Positions 1 to 8,472 of a DNA stretch of 64,000 bases are shown piece after piece; within the stretch, counting starts at the first letter, position 1, and each line of letters starts with the position of its first letter. The stretch covers positions 1 to 64,000 of the forward strand of contig CALRTB020000008.1 of assembly GCA_943371005.1 (NCBI GenBank). The letters run 5' to 3'. Under the pieces are notes generated by a model, which saw nothing but the letters and a program-made list of their open reading frames with translations, was not told where the DNA came from and did not search any database. The position numbers and the translations under genes are program-made. The DNA comes from MRBY01 sp943371005 (GTDB taxonomy: Bacteria > Cyanobacteriota > Cyanobacteriia > Cyanobacteriales > MRBY01).

Positions 1-2
1 GG

Positions 3-116
3 TTGCGCATTCGCGGTTTCAAATATCTGGCCGATGTCATTGAAGGAGTTCAATTTAAAGATGGATTGAAAATTCAAAAAACAACCCCATCATCTCAACA
101 ACAGGACGCTGCTTAA
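3..116 (+). CDS. C-terminal tail of an unknown protein (partial)
   Basis: An open frame enters from the left edge and ends at TAA 114-116, giving 37 residues that begin LRIRGFKYLADVIEGV and end in a Gln/Ser-rich tail (TTPSSQQQDAA). Only this end is visible and I do not recognise the family. The low-complexity polar tail looks like a natural C-terminus. The next gene on the same strand starts 37 bases downstream, so the two may once have been co-transcribed. The first two bases of the window belong to the preceding codon. Confidence 0.5.
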   Translation: MRIRGFKYLADVIEGVQFKDGLKIQKTTPSSQQQDAA

Positions 117-153
117 TTCTTTTCCATACACCAGATTTGACAATAGCTCAAAT

Positions 154-591
154 ATGGTGCACGATCGCCTGATTGAGGGTTCATTAGAAGCATTGACGAC
201 GGCCCAAAGCTTGGGCTGGGAAGTGATGACTGTTACCATGCGCCGTTACAGCGAACTAGACAAAATTCTGCAGCTTCATCCGGTTTTGCAGGATATTTTT
301 CCGGGCGATCGCCGTTTTTGTTTACCCGATACGACGGATCGCAACCAAGATTTTTATCAAAAGCCGTTGCTCATGGGAGAAAGTCTCGCCCGACTGCGTC
401 CCAAAGAGACCACTTGGATGGTCGGTGATACAGAAGCCGATATTCGCTCCGCCCAGAGTCATAATATTCCTGTGATTGCAGTTCTTTCGGGGATCCGCGA
501 TCGCCAATTATTGGCCGCCCACAACCCAAATTTTATTGTGGAAAATCTATGGGAAGCGGTGCAATTGATCCGGGAACAGGTCGCTAGTTAG
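154..591 (+). CDS. HAD-family hydrolase, N-terminally truncated (possible pseudogene)
   Basis: The 145 residues carry the later motifs of the haloacid dehalogenase fold: a motif-II-like Thr in MTVTMRR (about residue 28), a motif-III Lys in QKPLL (about residue 71), and motif IV GDTEAD (about residues 91-96) followed by VIAVLSG. Motif I, the DxD that supplies the catalytic nucleophile and normally sits near residue 10 of these roughly 210-230-residue enzymes, is absent. The frame upstream is open only back to a TGA at 67-69 and encodes nothing like it, and the other plus frame there is the tail of a different gene. The protein as encoded is therefore probably inactive as a phosphatase. No good ribosome-binding site precedes the ATG. 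A 5' deletion is the simplest reading; a non-enzymatic HAD remnant is the alternative. Confidence 0.6.
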   Translation: MVHDRLIEGSLEALTTAQSLGWEVMTVTMRRYSELDKILQLHPVLQDIFPGDRRFCLPDTTDRNQDFYQKPLLMGESLARLRPKETTWMVGDTEADIRSAQSHNIPVIAVLSGIRDRQLLAAHNPNFIVENLWEAVQLIREQVAS

Positions 592-616
592 CATAGAAAA
601 AAAGCTATGTTATAAT
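588..616 (+). promoter_or_regulatory. Probable promoter of the split tRNA-Arg gene
   Basis: A perfect -10 TATAAT lies at 611-616. A weak -35 (TTAGCA, 588-593) sits 17 bp upstream, overlapping the end of the HAD reading frame. The expected start lies 7-8 bases further on, just before the tRNA begins at 631. The -35 is poor, so the call rests mainly on the -10 and the position. Confidence 0.45.
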
Positions 617-630
617 TTTGGCGCTTTATT

Positions 631-1027
631 GGGGCTGTGGCTCAGCAGGATAGAGCAAGCGCCTCCTGAATCTTTCGGGCAGCATGGATCGGAAACGCCA
701 TGGCTGAATGTGGTCAAATTCAAGGAAGCCTAAGTGATGAAAATTTCCATCATAGGGTAACCCTGAGCCAAGCCTTTCGGTGCCTCGCCGGAGGAAGGTG
801 CAGAGACTAGCTGGTTGGTTTTGGGGCAGATTTTTTTGAGGATCTTGAATGCTAGCGTTTGTAGCGAAAGGTCATCGCCAACCCAGCATAACGGCCACCA
901 CCTACGGAAACTGTAGGGATTTGGTAACCAAATCCTGAGTTCTAGGGTGAAGAGATAGTCCAGAGAGTTGGGGAAACCCACACCAATCTGAAGCGCTAGG
1001 TCGCCGGTTCGAATCCGGCCAGTCCCG
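631..1027 (+). tRNA. tRNA-Arg(CCU) interrupted by a group I intron
   Basis: Exons 631-667 and 991-1027 join to a 74-nt tRNA. Acceptor arms GGGGCTG and CAGTCCC pair with one G-U; the discriminator is G1027 and CCA is not encoded. The D-stem is GCTC/GAGC, the anticodon stem AGCGC/GCGCT, the anticodon loop C-U-CCU-A-A, and the T-arm GCCGG-TTCGAAT-CCGGC. The anticodon CCU (665-667) reads AGG. The intron sits immediately 3' of the anticodon, after U36. Group I introns in bacterial tRNA anticodon loops, including tRNA-Arg(CCU), are an established class. Without self-splicing this tRNA would be non-functional. Confidence 0.93.
668..990 (+). ncRNA. Group I self-splicing intron in tRNA-Arg(CCU)
   Basis: The intron is 323 nt with no reading frame for a homing endonuclease. 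It starts right after exon U667 and ends with G990, the expected omega-G. P1 can be drawn as exon CCU (665-667) with GGG (677-679), giving the hallmark U-G wobble at the splice site; it is extended by GAA/TTC (668-670 with 674-676). Conserved core elements are recognisable: an R-like GTGCAGAGACTA near 799-810 and an S-like AAGAGATAGTCC near 951-962, whose pairing forms P7. Size and location match the small group IC3-type introns of bacterial tRNA genes; the subgroup is inference. Catalysis releases the intron and joins the two tRNA halves using an exogenous guanosine. Confidence 0.9.
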
Positions 1028-1034
1028 TTTGTTT

Positions 1035-1607
1035 CTATTCATCTAACATCAATGCTTTGATGTGAGGAGAAGATGGCAAATATTTATCCTCTAAAAATAA
1101 TTGATATTCAGTACTAGAAGTCAATTGTGATTGTAATATGTCTGTTTTGGGCAAGGTTCCCGGTCTCAAACCAGCATACTCTTGATAGCTTGAAAATTCC
1201 CATTCTCCTGCTGACTGTACAATCTTTGCTTTGACTGGGTTAAGGTGAATATATTTGACTAAATGAACAAGATAAGATTGCTTATCAACCAATACGGCTT
1301 GAAATCGTCCCTGAAACAGTGAACCGACTCGTCCAAAGCGTTTATTAATAGCTTTTGTATAGGCGAGAGATAATCTTTGCATCCCTTCTGATAAATTCGT
1401 TTCTTGTAGCCTGATCAGGAGATGATAGTGATTTGGCATCAAACAATAGGCCAGAGTTTCAATCTTTCTTGCGATAAGATGTCGCCTTACTAAACGTAGA
1501 AAATGAAGATAGTTTTCCCGCTCAAAGAAAATGGTTTGGCGATTATTGCCTCGATTATAAACATGGTAAATACCATCCTTGAAAAAAGAGGTAGTACGTC
1601 TTGGCAT
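1035..1607 (-). CDS. REP-associated tyrosine transposase (RAYT / Y1-Tnp family)
   Basis: The protein has 190 residues. The Y1 single-strand transposase signature is intact: MPNHYHLLI with the HuH pair at H60 and H62, and the downstream YIHLNPVKA segment whose Tyr (about 119) is the likely DNA-joining residue. The N-terminus (YHVYNRGNNRQTIFF) and FQGRFQAVLV are typical of the family. RAYTs are domesticated relatives of IS200/IS605 TnpA that process palindromic REP sequences as single strands, and they are usually single-copy genes rather than full insertion sequences. It lies 7 bp from the 3' end of the split tRNA and opposite to it, and a 33-nt palindrome lies 10 bp upstream of its start. No accessory tnpB is present. 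The reading frame looks functional. Confidence 0.88.
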   Translation of the reverse strand: MPRRTTSFFKDGIYHVYNRGNNRQTIFFERENYLHFLRLVRRHLIARKIETLAYCLMPNHYHLLIRLQETNLSEGMQRLSLAYTKAINKRFGRVGSLFQGRFQAVLVDKQSYLVHLVKYIHLNPVKAKIVQSAGEWEFSSYQEYAGLRPGTLPKTDILQSQLTSSTEYQLFLEDKYLPSSPHIKALMLDE

Positions 1608-1617
1608 AAGAAAAGCT

Positions 1618-1650
1618 AAAAGCCCGATTTCTTAAAGAAATCGGGCTTTT
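1618..1650. repeat. 33-nt near-perfect palindrome between rayT and pilQ
   Basis: Two 16-bp arms (AAAAGCCCGATTTCTT at 1618-1633 and its complement at 1635-1650) flank one central base. Read leftward it follows the pilQ stop codon by 4 bp and ends in a short T-run, so it can act as the pilQ terminator. Read rightward the T-run is longer. Its place next to a REP-associated transposase makes a REP-like target also possible, though I see no flanking GTAG-type tetranucleotide in the standard position. Confidence 0.75.
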
Positions 1651-1654
1651 TTGG

Positions 1655-4033
1655 TTAACGTGTGGGGAAACGGGCATTGTCTAGCATTTCACGGGCGGTT
1701 TCACTAGGTTGATAACCATAGCCCCACATTGCACCGTCAGAATCATCAACAACCTGGGGGGTAATGATAAATAGCAATTCACGACGGCTATTTTCTCGTG
1801 TGGTACTTCTAAATAAAGCTCCAAGAATAGGAATATCACCCAAAATAGGCACCTTAGAAGTCGTTGTTAAATCCCGCTCATCAATCGCCCCTGCCAAGAT
1901 TAATGTTTGGTTGTCACGAAGACGTACTGAACCGGAACTAAGAATACTTTGACGCTTCAAAGTCAAGATATTCTCACTGTCACCAGCTTCAAACCTTACC
2001 TGATTTCCAGGGATTGATACCTCAGGAGTTACGTTTAAAGTAATGAAACCGTTGTCATCAATGTTTTCTACGGTAATCGGCACGACTAGGCCGACTTCAG
2101 CTAAAACAGGTTCAGGTAAAGCGGTGGATGCATTATTGCCGTTCGTATTATCTCCCGTCGCTGCAACAATTCTCACATTGTTGACGATCTGATCCGTAAC
2201 ACGCAATTCACCCGTTTCAGTTTCTTGAATGATTAAAGTAGGGTCAGCAATAATTTTCGAGGTTGTATTACGTAGTAAGCCAGCAACTAAATTACCGATA
2301 AAGTTAGTCCCTCGGCCAACAGAATTGTTTCTACGTACTCCAAGTCCTTGGATGGAGAGGCTAACATTTCCTACATCATCAATTGTACGAATTACTGCCG
2401 CAATCTGATCTTCGTTGAAGTCATCGCCCATCGTAGGTGCATCTTCACCTGCAATCTCAAGAGCTTGTCTAATCGGTCCAACAAAAACTGTATTTTCAGG
2501 ATCCAAGCTATCGAAAGCATCAAAAGCTTCTCCGAAAGAAACTTCCTGATTACCTTGCTCAACAACAATGCCAGCAGGATTAAACTCAGAAAAGATGCTG
2601 CTACCTCTGGACAGATCATTGGGGGATAAAATTATCCCGTCTCCTGCACTAATCCCAATACGATCTTCAAGTAGGAGTTTAATATCAGAAGAAATAGATC
2701 GATTTCCCGTAAGTGTTACATCGATAATTTTGACGTTTACTGCTACTTGTCGCTGACGAGCATCCAACTGTTTTAAAAAATTACTTGCAATATCAATGGT
2801 TTTTGGATCACCCGCTAGCGTAATCGCATTTAAGCGTCCATCTGTGAGAATATCCAAATTACTGAATTTAGCGAATAGGCCTTCAGTTCTCTCTTCACCA
2901 ACACATTCTCGCGTCGTTTCTCGCGTCACTGAAGAGCTTTGTGATCGAGTGCCGATTCCACCACCCTCAAGGCTTAATGCTTCGCCTGTTGATTCTACTT
3001 CCCGCTCTTCGGTAACAGTTTCAGTAATACTAGAATCACCCGTCAACAAAAAGCAACGGGCTTCTTCTGCGGCTGCCTGATTCAAGCGAAAACTGCGGGT
3101 AATTCTAGGGGCGATCGCAAAGGGCAGATTTCTCCCGACAAAAATCGTATTGCCATTTCTTACAGCATTGAGATCCCCAAGCATCAAGACGTAATTGAAG
3201 ACATCCTGCACAGGGGCATTTTGCATATCCAAAGAAACGGTAATAGGAGGCGCTTCACCTTCTTCTCCGGCGGGTGCTTTTACATCATTTCCCACAACAA
3301 TATTGAGGTTAGAAGCACGAGCCAACAAAGACATCACATCTTCAATGGGCGCTTCTTTCAGTACAAGACGGGGCACCACTGCATTCGTTTGCAGATTTAC
3401 ATAGCTAGGGAGAGTCGTATCAATCGTCGAAACCGCAATATCTCCTACGGGTGGCGCACTGGCCCTTGGTAAAAACGGTGGAATTGGGGCCGTCGGTTGG
3501 AGAAAATTATTTTGATTGTTATTGCTGGGGGCACTCTGGGCCAACAAGGTCGGTTCAATGACTGTGGAGGGCTCTGTGACCTGGGCCGTTTCTGTCGTGT
3601 CTGCTGTCGAGGTGGTCACATTGAGCAAAATGCTGTTGTCATCCTGGCTGAGGATTTCCCCTTTTGGTGCTGCCACTTCCCCTAGGGCGACGATTTTGAC
3701 ATTGCCCGGAGCCGATTCCATCACCTCAATGCGCTCAATCCCAGGTAAAGGATTATCCTGAGTGAAAATGTCCTGTCCATTGCCGAGATCTAACCGCGCA
3801 TTCGCAATTTCTGCGATGAGCACCCGGTCTTTTTGGGTCGTCGAAACCTGGGGCTTCTCACCAGACAAATTTGCACTCTCTGGGGTAAGACTTAAGGCGA
3901 GTTCTAACTTGCCATCACCTGGACGCACCTCCAGTTCCCGTACTTGCACATTTGCTGCTTGGGCTGGGGCAACCAAAACCGTTGTAGAAGCAACGACACC
4001 AGCGACGACTCCGGAATAAGACTTGATATTCAC
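1655..4033 (-). CDS. pilQ: Type IV pilus secretin PilQ
   Basis: This is the outer-membrane ring through which type IV pili leave the cell. The 792 residues begin with a signal peptide ending at PAQAA, then an AMIN-like peptidoglycan-binding domain (about residues 30-130) and a Ser/Pro-rich linker. A secretin N-terminal/STN region follows (LVLKEAPIEDVMSLLARASNLNIVV, here abbreviated by its position about residues 220-300), and then the C-terminal secretin core with LRDNQTLILAG and FRSTTRENSRRELLFIITP-type motifs. I prefer the GTG at 4033, which has GGAG about 10 bases upstream and gives a clean signal peptide; the frame extends to another GTG at 4051. It is the last gene of pilM-N-O-Q but is separated from pilO by about 230 bp. 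Competence, motility and pilus biogenesis are its expected roles. Confidence 0.93.
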   Translation of the reverse strand: MNIKSYSGVVAGVVASTTVLVAPAQAANVQVRELEVRPGDGKLELALSLTPESANLSGEKPQVSTTQKDRVLIAEIANARLDLGNGQDIFTQDNPLPGIERIEVMESAPGNVKIVALGEVAAPKGEILSQDDNSILLNVTTSTADTTETAQVTEPSTVIEPTLLAQSAPSNNNQNNFLQPTAPIPPFLPRASAPPVGDIAVSTIDTTLPSYVNLQTNAVVPRLVLKEAPIEDVMSLLARASNLNIVVGNDVKAPAGEEGEAPPITVSLDMQNAPVQDVFNYVLMLGDLNAVRNGNTIFVGRNLPFAIAPRITRSFRLNQAAAEEARCFLLTGDSSITETVTEEREVESTGEALSLEGGGIGTRSQSSSVTRETTRECVGEERTEGLFAKFSNLDILTDGRLNAITLAGDPKTIDIASNFLKQLDARQRQVAVNVKIIDVTLTGNRSISSDIKLLLEDRIGISAGDGIILSPNDLSRGSSIFSEFNPAGIVVEQGNQEVSFGEAFDAFDSLDPENTVFVGPIRQALEIAGEDAPTMGDDFNEDQIAAVIRTIDDVGNVSLSIQGLGVRRNNSVGRGTNFIGNLVAGLLRNTTSKIIADPTLIIQETETGELRVTDQIVNNVRIVAATGDNTNGNNASTALPEPVLAEVGLVVPITVENIDDNGFITLNVTPEVSIPGNQVRFEAGDSENILTLKRQSILSSGSVRLRDNQTLILAGAIDERDLTTTSKVPILGDIPILGALFRSTTRENSRRELLFIITPQVVDDSDGAMWGYGYQPSETAREMLDNARFPTR

Positions 4034-4265
4034 GACAGAAAATCTCCACACACACTAATTAAATGTAATCGAAAAACCGAAATGAATCCCGCTCGAAATT
4101 AACAATAATTTTTAAAAACAACTCTAAAAATCTAAAACAACTAGCAATTTAAAATAAGTTTTGCTAATGATGTCTTCAAAAATTTGTTTTAGCACCAAAA
4201 TTAATGGTTCCTATGCCGCTAGTTTACCTCCCTATCTCCTCAGCAAATTGTTTTGATCTCAAAAC

Positions 4266-5081
4266 CTAACCGCCATTCTCTGCGGGTTGCTCCTCTTGAC
4301 CTTCTTCTCCTTCGGCTGGGGCGGCGGCTTCAGCCTCGGCGGCTAATTCTGCTTGTCGGGCGGCCAGCTCCTCCGGGGTCGGGGCAATGAGGGCATCCAC
4401 CACAAAAGAAACCCCCAACTGGGCCTGGGTTTGCGTCACCAAACGGCCATTTTCGTAGCGGAAGGTCGCTGGTTCTGCCACCGTCGTCGAAAAATTACGC
4501 AATACCAACAACGGCTGTAACACATCGATGCTCATGAGCATGGACTCCGCTTCTGTGTAGGTCATATTGTCGAAGCTGACATTGAAGGTTTGGTACTTCA
4601 GCTTATTTTGGGCAGCTTCACCGTAGGTGGCGGCATCGGTAATAAATTCGGGTTTAGGTGGTGTCGGCTCGTAGCTCGTCAGTTGCACATTGCTCGCCGT
4701 CAGGATCCGGTTGAAATCCAACAGAAAAGTCTGCATTTGCTTGTCCTGACCGTAGGCATTGAGAATTTCTGTGGCGATCCGCTGCTCATTGGCTAATTCC
4801 GCTTCTTGCTGGGCAATTTGCTCTTGGATATTCCCGGCGCCTTTTTCTTGTAATTCTGCTTGTTTTGTCTGGAGCTCCTGTTCGAGGGTGCTGATTTCCC
4901 CTTGGATGGGCCGAACGAGAAACCACCAAAGTCCGGCACTGGCACCAATACCGGCGATCGCCAACATTGTGCCGAGGATTTTTGAAGTGAACTGAATCCC
5001 AAAGGCCTCAAAAAAGCCCTGTTCCTGACCAACCATGGTCATTTCCGTCATCGTTTGCCGGAACTCTTCTGCGTATGTCAT
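4266..5081 (-). CDS. pilO: Type IV pilus inner-membrane alignment protein PilO
   Basis: The protein has 271 residues: a short cytoplasmic N-terminus, one membrane helix (about residues 35-55, ending WWFLVRPIQGEI), a long coiled coil rich in Gln/Glu (about 58-100), a ferredoxin-like periplasmic domain, and a Glu/Ala/Pro-rich tail. PilO pairs with PilN to form the periplasmic collar linking the PilM platform to PilQ. The coiled coil directly after a single membrane helix is the family's typical plan. A strong GGAGGAG sits upstream of the ATG. It follows pilN by 52 bp. The acidic, low-complexity tail (AEAEAAAPAEGEEGQEEQ) is longer than in proteobacterial PilO. No pilP-like lipoprotein gene follows. 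Confidence 0.88.
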   Translation of the reverse strand: MTYAEEFRQTMTEMTMVGQEQGFFEAFGIQFTSKILGTMLAIAGIGASAGLWWFLVRPIQGEISTLEQELQTKQAELQEKGAGNIQEQIAQQEAELANEQRIATEILNAYGQDKQMQTFLLDFNRILTASNVQLTSYEPTPPKPEFITDAATYGEAAQNKLKYQTFNVSFDNMTYTEAESMLMSIDVLQPLLVLRNFSTTVAEPATFRYENGRLVTQTQAQLGVSFVVDALIAPTPEELAARQAELAAEAEAAAPAEGEEGQEEQPAENGG

Positions 5082-5133
5082 CGGTTGTTACTCCTCCTCA
5101 CAGTTGTTGATGAATATCGAGATGGGTGAAATT

Positions 5134-5865
5134 CTAGAAGCTACTCCGTAAGCGTTCGGCCATCCCCCGCGCCCCCTGGCCGTCTAGGGTCTGAATCACC
5201 TCTGCATCGGTGAGGTCATTGAGGGAGATCGACACCGTGTAGTCCACCACCTGGGGCATGCTAAAAGAAGCAACAGGCCGGGGGAAATCCACCTGGGCAG
5301 TGGTAATCGGGTTATCGACGAGGTTCGCGCTGACGATATAGATTTCTTCCCCTTGCAGGAGAGGCGATTCCGGCAGGTTCAGGACAAAATCATTCACTTC
5401 ATTAAAAGTGCGCGCATTGCCCCGTACTAAGACTTGGTTGTCTGACTGCTCGAAGGAGGTGATCCTTAGCCCTGGCGGCGTTAAATCACCCACTTCCCGC
5501 AAAATGGCCGACCAGGGTTTGATCTTCGTTTGCAACACATCAACAAAGGCTTGGCTTTGGGATCTGTAGGTGTCAATTTCTTGTTGAATTTGCTGTAACC
5601 TGGCCTGTTGGGCATTGGCCCCCTGGAGCTGTTGATCGACAACGGCGATCTCTTCTTGGATGTTCGCTTTTTCACGACTTTGCTGGAACCACAACAGACC
5701 CACAACTGCCAACGCCGCCGCAGTGACCGCACCACCGATAATCAGTGGCTTTGGTTCTTGGCCCGGAATGACCCCAGGTTTGCTTGCCAGACGATCGGCG
5801 ATCGCCATCGAAGAATCCTTCGTTAAACCGCGGTCTTTGAGGAAATTAATATCCAAACCGTACAT
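5134..5865 (-). CDS. pilN: Type IV pilus inner-membrane protein PilN
   Basis: The protein has 243 residues. The N-terminal segment MYGLDINFLKDRG contains the conserved INFL-type motif with which PilN docks into the groove of cytoplasmic PilM. One membrane helix follows (about residues 43-62, LIIGGAVTAAALAVVGLLWF), then a Gln-rich coiled coil (about 65-110) and a periplasmic fimbrial-assembly domain. The ATG lies 4 bp after the pilM stop, so translation is probably coupled. Together with PilM, PilO and PilQ it forms the trans-envelope part of the pilus machine. Family and order leave little doubt. Confidence 0.9.
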   Translation of the reverse strand: MYGLDINFLKDRGLTKDSSMAIADRLASKPGVIPGQEPKPLIIGGAVTAAALAVVGLLWFQQSREKANIQEEIAVVDQQLQGANAQQARLQQIQQEIDTYRSQSQAFVDVLQTKIKPWSAILREVGDLTPPGLRITSFEQSDNQVLVRGNARTFNEVNDFVLNLPESPLLQGEEIYIVSANLVDNPITTAQVDFPRPVASFSMPQVVDYTVSISLNDLTDAEVIQTLDGQGARGMAERLRSSF

Positions 5866-5869
5866 GACC

Positions 5870-6973
5870 CTATACCTCCCGTAGTCCTAAACCCAACACA
5901 GTGCCCAAAGATGGCCGTTGCACCTTGGAAATTTCTTCATCAACATCAATAGATAGCGCCTCAAACGGATCAATTTGAATCGTCGGAATGCTAAGGCGCT
6001 GCGTAAAAAATTCATCCAGTTGACTGATCCCACCTCCGGGGCCAGCCAACATCAATTGAGCCACCTCCAGTTCACCGCTCTGGTTGAGGTAAAAATCAAT
6101 GGAACGACGCAATTCATCGGTCAGTTCCCCTAAAACGCGCAGGAGGGCCGCCATCCCAGGGTTAATACCCGTTGCGCCGGTACGGGCTCCTTCCATCGGT
6201 GTGTTGGGAATAGTCATCCCCTGGAGGAGTTCGATGTCGCGGGGGGCGGGTAAATTCATGGCGCGGGATAGGGCGTTTTGCAGTTGCGAAGCACCAATGG
6301 GTACTGTCCGGGAAAACTGTGGTACTCCATCGACGACAATGGCAATTTCTGTACAGTCAAATTCAATATCAACTAAGACCACCGCTTCTTGGGAGCTAAA
6401 CTGTCGCAGTTGCTCACGAATTGTCCGGAGGAGGGCAAAACTATTGATTTCGAGGACATTCATCTCTAGTCCTGCCTGCACAATGGTCTCCACATAGGCA
6501 TTGGTCACTTCCCGCCGGGTGGCCACCAAGAGGACTTGCACCTTTTCAATGCCATCTTCATCTTGGAAAAATCCAAGCTTTTGGTAATCAAGATCGACTT
6601 CTTCGCGGGGGTAGGGCAGATAGAGGCTCGCTTCGTGGTTCAGCACCATATCCCGTAGTTCGGCATCATCGAGTTCGGCGGGGATCGGGATTAAGCGAAT
6701 AATTGCTTCCCGCATGGGCACGGCGGCAGTAACCTGTTTGGCGCTGATATTGTTGGCGCTGAGGGTATTTTGGATGAGCTCGGCGAGGGCCGGAACATCA
6801 ACAATTTTTCCTTCTTCAAAAATGCCTTCGGGTACTGGTTCAGTGATATAGGTAGCCAGCTTATAGACCTGTCCCTGCTTTTTGAGTTGGACGATGTTTA
6901 AGCGTTCCGTTGAGATTTCGATGCCAATCCCTTTACGCTTTGGTTTGAAGATATTTTTGAAAAAATCTAGCAT
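5870..6973 (-). CDS. pilM: Type IV pilus assembly ATPase-like protein PilM
   Basis: The protein has 367 residues with an actin/FtsA-like fold and no signal peptide. Visible motifs are the first nucleotide-binding strand region GIGIEISTERLNIVQL (about residues 16-31), VLVDIEFDCTEIAIV (about 197-211, the second phosphate loop region) and AGPGGGISQLDEFF near residue 310. PilM sits on the cytoplasmic face of the inner membrane and binds the N-terminus of PilN. It is the first gene of the minus-strand pil operon. The 212-bp spacer to the divergent sugar-binding-protein gene must hold its promoter, but I see no convincing -10/-35 pair there. Confidence 0.92.
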   Translation of the reverse strand: MLDFFKNIFKPKRKGIGIEISTERLNIVQLKKQGQVYKLATYITEPVPEGIFEEGKIVDVPALAELIQNTLSANNISAKQVTAAVPMREAIIRLIPIPAELDDAELRDMVLNHEASLYLPYPREEVDLDYQKLGFFQDEDGIEKVQVLLVATRREVTNAYVETIVQAGLEMNVLEINSFALLRTIREQLRQFSSQEAVVLVDIEFDCTEIAIVVDGVPQFSRTVPIGASQLQNALSRAMNLPAPRDIELLQGMTIPNTPMEGARTGATGINPGMAALLRVLGELTDELRRSIDFYLNQSGELEVAQLMLAGPGGGISQLDEFFTQRLSIPTIQIDPFEALSIDVDEEISKVQRPSLGTVLGLGLREV

Positions 6974-7185
6974 AGGAAAATGTTCCGAAAGGATGACCTA
7001 TGGAGCCATCGGTGCTAACCACCCATACCCCGGTTGCTATTAAATTTAGCTCAGTTTGCCGAAAGTAAATAACAATCGCAAAAAAGGGAGCAATTTTGCC
7101 CCAGAAGCTGTCTGGATGATGGCATGATCTGAAGGTTAATTCAATGTGAGTGATCACTGCGGCTGAAATTGGGAGGAATGTTTTT

Positions 7186-8466
7186 ATGTTTAATGGTCTC
7201 AAAGGGCTACGGTGTGGGCTGTTTGTGGGGGTGAGTTTGGTGGCGATCGCCGCTTGCCAGCAGGTACCTGGGGGCAATAACAACACCACAGAAACAGTCG
7301 AATTTTGGACAATGCAATTGCAACCAAAGTTTACAGACTATTTCAATGAATTAATTACGGCCTTTGAAACCGAAAATGCGGAAGAGACAGTGCGCTGGGT
7401 GGATGTTCCTTGGTCAGCGATGGAAAGTAAAATCCTGACGGCGGTATCGGCCCGCACTGCCCCCGACGTGGTGAATCTCAATCCTAATTTTGCCTCCCAG
7501 TTGGCCAGTCGCGATGCTTGGTTAGTCTTAGATGATCGCCTGACGCCAGAATTGCGCGATCGCTATTTACCGAAAATTTGGCAGGCTAACCAAATCAATG
7601 GCCAAACCTTCGGCATTCCCTGGTATCTGACGACCCGCATCAGCTTCTATAACGAAGATCTCTTTGCCGAGGCGGGCATCGACTCCCCTCCCAGTACCTA
7701 CACTGAGTTGGCGATCGTCGCCCAAACCATGAAGGAACAAACCGGGAAATACGCCTTTTTCGTCACCTTCGTTCCCGGGGACTCCAACGAAGTCCTAGAA
7801 TCCTTGGTGCAGATGGGGGTCACCCTGGTCAACGCCGATGGCTCTGCGGGCTTTAATACCCCCGAAGGCATTGCCGCTTTCCAATACTGGGTTGATCTTT
7901 ACCAGGCGGAATTATTGCCCCCGGAAGTGCTCACCCAAGGCCATAGCCACGGCATTGAACTTTACCAAGCCGGGGAAACGGCGATCGCCAACACCTCCCC
8001 CGAATTTATCAACACCATCCAACAAAACGCTCCCCAAATTGCCGTGGTATCCGTCCCAGCGCCCCAAATCACCGGGGAAACCGGCAAGAAAAATGTCGCC
8101 GTGATGAACCTTGTTATTCCCAAAGATAGCGACGACCCAGAAGCGGCCCTTGATTTCGCCCTATTTGTCACCAATACCGAAAATCAACTCGCCTTTGCCG
8201 AAGCTGCCAATGTTTTACCTTCTACCCAGGCAGCGGTGGAACAATACATTGCGAAACTCGCCACTAGCGCCGCTACCGATAGCCTCAGCTTGGCCCGAAA
8301 AATTAGTGCGGAACAACTGGCCGATGCCGAAATTTTGATCCCTGCCCAGGAAAATCTTACAGAACTACAAAAGCTGATTTACGAAAATCTTCAAGCAGCG
8401 ATGCTCGGCCAAAAGACAGTGCCCCAGGCGGTGGCTGATGCGGCAGCGGCCTGGAATGCTCTTTAA
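7186..8466 (+). CDS. ABC sugar transporter substrate-binding lipoprotein (family 1)
   Basis: The protein has 426 residues. The ATG at 7186 is chosen over an in-frame GTG at 7150 because GGGAGG lies 9 bases before it and it yields a clean lipoprotein signal (FVGVSLVAIAAC, lipobox LVAIAAC). The mature part is a two-lobed periplasmic binding fold of the SBP_bac_1 type: VEFWTMQLQP, APDVVNLNPNFASQL, GIPWYLTTRISFYNEDLF and AGIDSPPSTYTEL are the usual landmarks. It should capture a sugar or oligosaccharide and hand it to a membrane permease. No permease or ATPase of the CUT1 type is adjacent, so the partners must be elsewhere, as is common in cyanobacteria. The sugar cannot be told from sequence. 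Confidence 0.85.
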   Translation: MFNGLKGLRCGLFVGVSLVAIAACQQVPGGNNNTTETVEFWTMQLQPKFTDYFNELITAFETENAEETVRWVDVPWSAMESKILTAVSARTAPDVVNLNPNFASQLASRDAWLVLDDRLTPELRDRYLPKIWQANQINGQTFGIPWYLTTRISFYNEDLFAEAGIDSPPSTYTELAIVAQTMKEQTGKYAFFVTFVPGDSNEVLESLVQMGVTLVNADGSAGFNTPEGIAAFQYWVDLYQAELLPPEVLTQGHSHGIELYQAGETAIANTSPEFINTIQQNAPQIAVVSVPAPQITGETGKKNVAVMNLVIPKDSDDPEAALDFALFVTNTENQLAFAEAANVLPSTQAAVEQYIAKLATSAATDSLSLARKISAEQLADAEILIPAQENLTELQKLIYENLQAAMLGQKTVPQAVADAAAAWNAL

Positions 8467-8472
8467 TTCTGA

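Noticed and set aside
1764..4019. Series of plus-strand frames opposite pilQ
   Set aside because: They are short, overlap one another, have no ribosome sites, and mirror the codon use of the real gene.
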